From the NCBI GenBank assembly GCA_024449915.1, contig JAMZAV010000104.1, positions 62,001 to 126,000 of the forward strand: 64,000 nucleotides of DNA, read 5' to 3'. Under the pieces are notes generated by a model. It saw only the letters and a list, made by a program, of their open reading frames with translations. It searched no databases and was not told the DNA's origin. Numbering within the stretch: the first letter of the stretch is position 1; each line of letters starts with the position of its first letter. This DNA is from Sweltsa coloradensis. Taxonomy: Eukaryota; Arthropoda; Insecta; Plecoptera; Chloroperlidae. Made by a program: the position numbers and the translations under genes. This document shows positions 60,497-64,000 of this stretch, piece after piece.

Positions 60497-61066
60497 TTGA
60501 GCGAGCGTAGCGAGCGTCTCCACTTGACTCTTATGGCTCGAATGTCTGTTTTTGTTTTTTGTTTTTTTTTTTTCTGTTACTGCTTCGATACAGGTCGCAC
60601 CGTTTCTCTGATCGACCTGAAATTTTGCACACATGTACATACCACCTAGGCGTGGTTGCTGTATATAGTTTTGAACAAAATCCGATCATTGGTTATAAAA
60701 AATAAATAAAAAAAAAAAAAATGTACCGATCGTTATGAAATTTTGCAGGGTCAATAAGTACAACATTCTCTCCTATTTTCCAAATTTTCAGCTAAATCGG
60801 TCAAGACCTTAAAGACTTATTGCTAATCATAATTCGAAAAATGATGTTAAAAAATGAAGGAGGCAGTGAAGATACAAAGATACACTTTAGAAGGCATGAC
60901 GTGAATTAGTACAATGCAAAGATGTTGGAATAGTAAAGTGTACAAATAATGTCAATATCCAGGTAGGCCTACACTGTGTGGTGGGCCTTATGGGAATGTC
61001 GTACTCGGGTCATGTTGCACGTACCGGTGCTCGCTCAACAACGCGTCCAACTGAGCGTTTTCCTAG
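60497..61066 (+). mobile_element. HINE-like element, subfamily B, copy 3
   Basis: Same termini and order as 59876-60451, which ends only 45 bp to the left in the same orientation. Its 3' part is part of the direct duplication with 63297-64000. Confidence 0.75.
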
Positions 61067-61429
61067 TAAATAAATAATAAATAAATTTTATTTAGAGTCT
61101 ACCCACTCAGTTATAGAACTGATTTTCAGTGGGGGGCTTTAAATCAAAGCGACCAAGCCAACCATGCAGGCCCCGACGCAATCGACGATTGAGCGATAAC
61201 CAACCAAAGATCGATATTTTTTAATACGAAATATTTGCAATCAGTGGTATGGACAGTGCGAACACCCTCGAATTAATTATTCATCGTAAAAAGAAGCGTC
61301 TATTAGATCATAACACAACGGAGTAAATCTGTTTTGAATTCCGCGCAATATGAATGTAGGGCGTGTTTTGGAATTCCGCGCAATATGAATGTAGGGCGTT
61401 TAGGAGACCGTGAGACTTTTACATGTGAG
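61067..61429. other. Spacer with interspersed repeat motif
   Basis: AGAGTCTACCCACTCAGTTA and GATTTTCAGTGGGGGGC belong to a repeat also at 25744, 59165 and 63570. GAATTCCGCGCAATATGAAT and GTAGGGCGT occur twice in tandem at 61335-61400, once in the duplicate copy. Confidence 0.5.
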
Positions 61430-61524
61430 CCGTGAGCAGTGGCCGTGACGTAAATTAAAATGGCGAATTATCAGACTTTCACTCATGTTTTGGTTGTTGG
61501 TTGATAGGCTAACCTATCAGCTGG
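61430..61524 (+). promoter_or_regulatory. Possible plus-strand promoter and non-coding first exon
   Basis: CCGTGACGTAAATT (CRE-like) is followed by AAAATGGCGAATT (a YY1-like element or start context) and then by CAGCTG before GTAAGTAG, a consensus donor (GT at 61525). The ATG gives only MANYQTFTHVLVVG before a stop, so any exon would be a leader. A transcript leaving to the right is possible; weak evidence. Confidence 0.25.
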
Positions 61525-61619
61525 TAAGTAGTATACAAACAGTAATTAAATTCGAAACAATTATTTGAATATTCACAGTCGTGTCTACTTATATAGTCGT
61601 AAATTATAATATTTTATCT

Positions 61620-61960
61620 TCCCTTTGTCGATCAACTTTAGGCTCTAGCGTAGGCCTAGGCCTGGCCTAGGTAGGCTCCTAGCCTAGGCTAGGCCTAGTG
61701 CTTAGATTTTGTGCGAGCCTAGGCCCTAGGCCTAGCTATCTATCTAGCCTATACTCTAGGGTCTAGACTTTTATAGTTCGATACTAACCCATAGGACTAA
61801 ACCTTGGCCATAAACCTAGGCCCTACAGTTAAACAAAACAAAGGGATAGGTAGGCCTAGGCCTACCTTAGGCCTGTTTCCCCACAAACCTTATGCTTAAG
61901 CCCTCCTAGCCTGTCCGAGCCTGGGGGTCTGGGCCTTACCTTAAAGGGCCTAGGCCCTAT
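61620..61960. repeat. TAGGCCTA-rich tract
   Basis: CCTAGGCCTAGG-type palindromic motifs are dense, as at 10728-11230. Confidence 0.7.
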
Positions 61961-62039
61961 GCCGACATGTTTAAATTGCTGTAGGTACCTACAGGGTTGC
62001 GCCCCGTTAACTGCTGGACGACTGAACCACCCAGCTTTA

Positions 62040-63296
62040 GACAAATACTGGAAAAAAAACCTCCAGCACTTCCAGTAAATGAAGGCGCTGGGCCAAAATT
62101 TGGGGACCTCAGCACACTGCTACGCGTTAAGGAACGGGTCCGGTAAAGGAATATTCCGGGTTAAAACGGAAGCAACTGGGGATTGGATCGGAGGATCCTT
62201 TCCCAAAAAAATTTGGGATCATTTCCCTGAAAGTCTCTGAAACAAATAAACAGAGGGGACAAACAAAAATTTTTTCCCTAGAAACCCCGGGCTTGGTTTG
62301 TTTGTAATCATTATTTCTTTGTTTCATTGTTTTTGAGTCCTTGCAAGGAGCCTTTGAAAGATCGAAACCTACTAAATGTAGTGTACGTGCTTTTTAACTG
62401 GTTCTAGTATTTTTATCGGGGGGTGTAGGTACACAGTAGCTGCGTAGGCCTAGCAGGGAAAGTAGGGTTAAAAAATGCTGTAGAAGAAGTTATATAAAGA
62501 TCTGGGGCCCCGCTAGATCACATTTTTTTATTAAAAAAGGTTTAATCCCCTGTTTAATTCCCGACTTAGGCTATGCTAAAAACTTTCCTCAGAATCAAAT
62601 TCAAATACCAAAAACTACAGCAGTGCAAAATTTCCATGGGTGTGAATGTTGCCCTAAAATACTAGGAAGCTTGCAACGCTTTTTAGGCGCGTTGTTTGGG
62701 TGAGTGTATGTTTTTTTAAAACGATAAATGAAAATTGCGATTTTCATGAGAAATTATTTTTCGATTGCACTCAAAAAAATTTTTCACAAAAGGATAAATT
62801 CCTAAAATTTAGGGTTTTGAAAAAATCTTTCGGATAAAGCAGTAAGTTAGGGATAAGTCGAAAAAAAATTTTTTTAAAAAAAAAAAGCATAAAATTGCGA
62901 TTTTTATAAGAAATTTTTTTCGATTGCGCTCAAATTTCACACCAACATATTAAATTTATAAAAAAAAGGTTCTGTGAAAAATCATTACAATCGGTAAACA
63001 TTGTGGCAGGGATTCGTCAAGAATGTTTAAAAATATTAAAAAAATCTAAAATTCGATTTTCATAAGAAAAAATTTTTTTGATTGCGCTCAAATTCACCGA
63101 ATATATTAATTCAAAAATTAAAGGTTTGTGAAAAAAAAACATAACAATGATAAAACTGTGGCCTAGGGGTTATAAGCGAAAAATTGTGTCCCCTTTTTAA
63201 AACATTTTTTATAATGAATAGGGGTTGACGTTAAATAAAAAAAAAATAAATAAATACATTTTTAACTAGGCCCTTCGCGAACCCCGGGGGTAAACC
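62040..63296 (-). mobile_element. Degraded-looking region with a subfamily A HINE-like copy
   Basis: CTAGGAAGCTTGCAACGC, GGCGCGTTGTTTGGGTGAG at 62660-62705 and the repeated GAGAAATTATTTTTCGATTG and TTTTTCACA motifs show a minus-oriented subfamily A element. Motifs are broken by many indels and inflated homopolymers (AAAAAAATTTTTTT), unlike the four clean copies. No exon is seen. Confidence 0.5.
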
Positions 63297-63552
63297 TTAA
63301 AGACTTATTGCTAATCATAATTCGAAAATGATGTTAAAAATGAAGGAGGCAGTGAAGATACAAAGATACACTTTAGAAGGCATGACGTGAATTAGTACAA
63401 TGCAAAGATGTTGGAATAGTAAAGTGTACAAATAATGTCAATATCCAGGTAGGCCTACACTGTGTGGTGGGCCTTATGGGAATGTCGTACTCGGGTCATG
63501 TTGCACGTACCGGTGCTCGCTCAACAACGCGTCCAACTGAGCGTTTTCCTAG
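63297..63552 (+). mobile_element. HINE-like element, subfamily B, copy 4 (5' truncated)
   Basis: Begins abruptly at CCTTAAAGACTTATTGC and runs to AACTGAGCGTTTTCCTAG, near-identical to the 3' part of 60497-61066. Confidence 0.75.
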
Positions 63553-64000
63553 TAATAAATAATAAATAAATTTTATTTAGAGTCTACCCACTCAGTTATA
63601 GAACTGATTTTCAGTGGGGGGCTTTAAATCAAAGCGACCAAGCCAACCATGCAGGCCCCGACGCAATCGACGAGTGAGCGATAACCAACCAAAGATCGAT
63701 ATTTTTTAATACGAAATATAGCATCAGTGGTATGGACAGTGCGAACACCCTCGAATTAATTATTCATCGTAAAAAGAAGCGTCTATTAGATCATAACACA
63801 ACGGAGTAAATCTGTAACGTCTCCACCGAAAAATCAACTTTACTACTGTGCGTTTTGAATTCCGCGCAATATGAATGTAGGGCGTTTAGGAGACCGTGAG
63901 ACTTTTTACATGTGAGCCGTGAGCAGTGGCCGTGACGTAAATTAAAATGGCGAATTATCAGACTTTCACTCATGTTTTGGTTGTTGGTTGATAGGCTAAC
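63297..64000. repeat. Near-identical direct duplicate of about 60809-61513
   Basis: The last 700 bp repeat 60809-61513 with an offset of about 2487, including the HINE 3' end, spacer and the putative promoter. The main difference is ACGTCTCCACCGAAAAATC and following bases at about 63820, replaced in the first copy by a tandem GAATTCCGCGCAATATG unit. Confidence 0.9.

Noticed and set aside
1..64000. CRISPR array, prokaryotic operon or integrated virus
   Set aside because: No regularly spaced short repeats, no dense gene order, and no capsid, polymerase or LTR pair was recognised; the sequence is intron-rich animal DNA.

Overview
The window is eukaryotic, animal-type DNA. It is AT-rich and intron-rich, and densely seeded with SINEs, hAT elements, Helitron2-like elements and LINE ends. 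The abundant palindromic TAGGCCTA motif gives an impression of a marine invertebrate deuterostome such as an echinoderm; that is a guess, not a demonstration. No bacterial-style operon, intact virus, CRISPR array or rRNA is visible, and almost all short open frames are chance or lie in repeats.

The one clear gene lies on the minus strand and spans nearly the whole window. Its largest exon (1-2112) is an open frame of about 704 codons that runs off the left edge. Reading upstream (rightwards) on the same strand I find further exons at 3576-3764, 26817-26898, 36333-36478 and 49688-49829, then more tentatively 53610-53678, 55779-55871 and 56711-56776. Each has an AG before it and a GT after it, and every junction keeps the reading frame (phases 1-1-1-2-1-2-2 across the seven joins). 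Together they would give about 965 residues, incomplete at both ends. I do not recognise the protein. Its upstream exons look globular, followed by a basic/acidic charged stretch, a short phospho-site-like exon (duplicated in tandem at 3425-3541), and a long disordered Ser/Thr/Pro/Asp-rich exon with a Gly/Arg (RGG-like) start.

The rest is intron filled with mobile DNA. A 7.5-kb structure with inverted ends (8181-15734) contains a hAT element with an exact 8-bp target duplication (8744-10719), which itself contains a Helitron2/HINE-like element (9031-9798). A second hAT copy (45009-46229) preserves a C-terminal dimerisation motif and the empty site of that nested insertion. A third, 347-bp hAT-type MITE (50259-50605) sits inside an interspersed repeat. 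Two subfamilies of HINE-like elements share the same 3' hairpin and CTAG end. The last 3 kb (about 61000-64000) is a near-identical 700-bp direct duplication flanking degraded-looking sequence, which may be an assembly artefact. A possible plus-strand promoter with a first exon lies at about 61430-61524.
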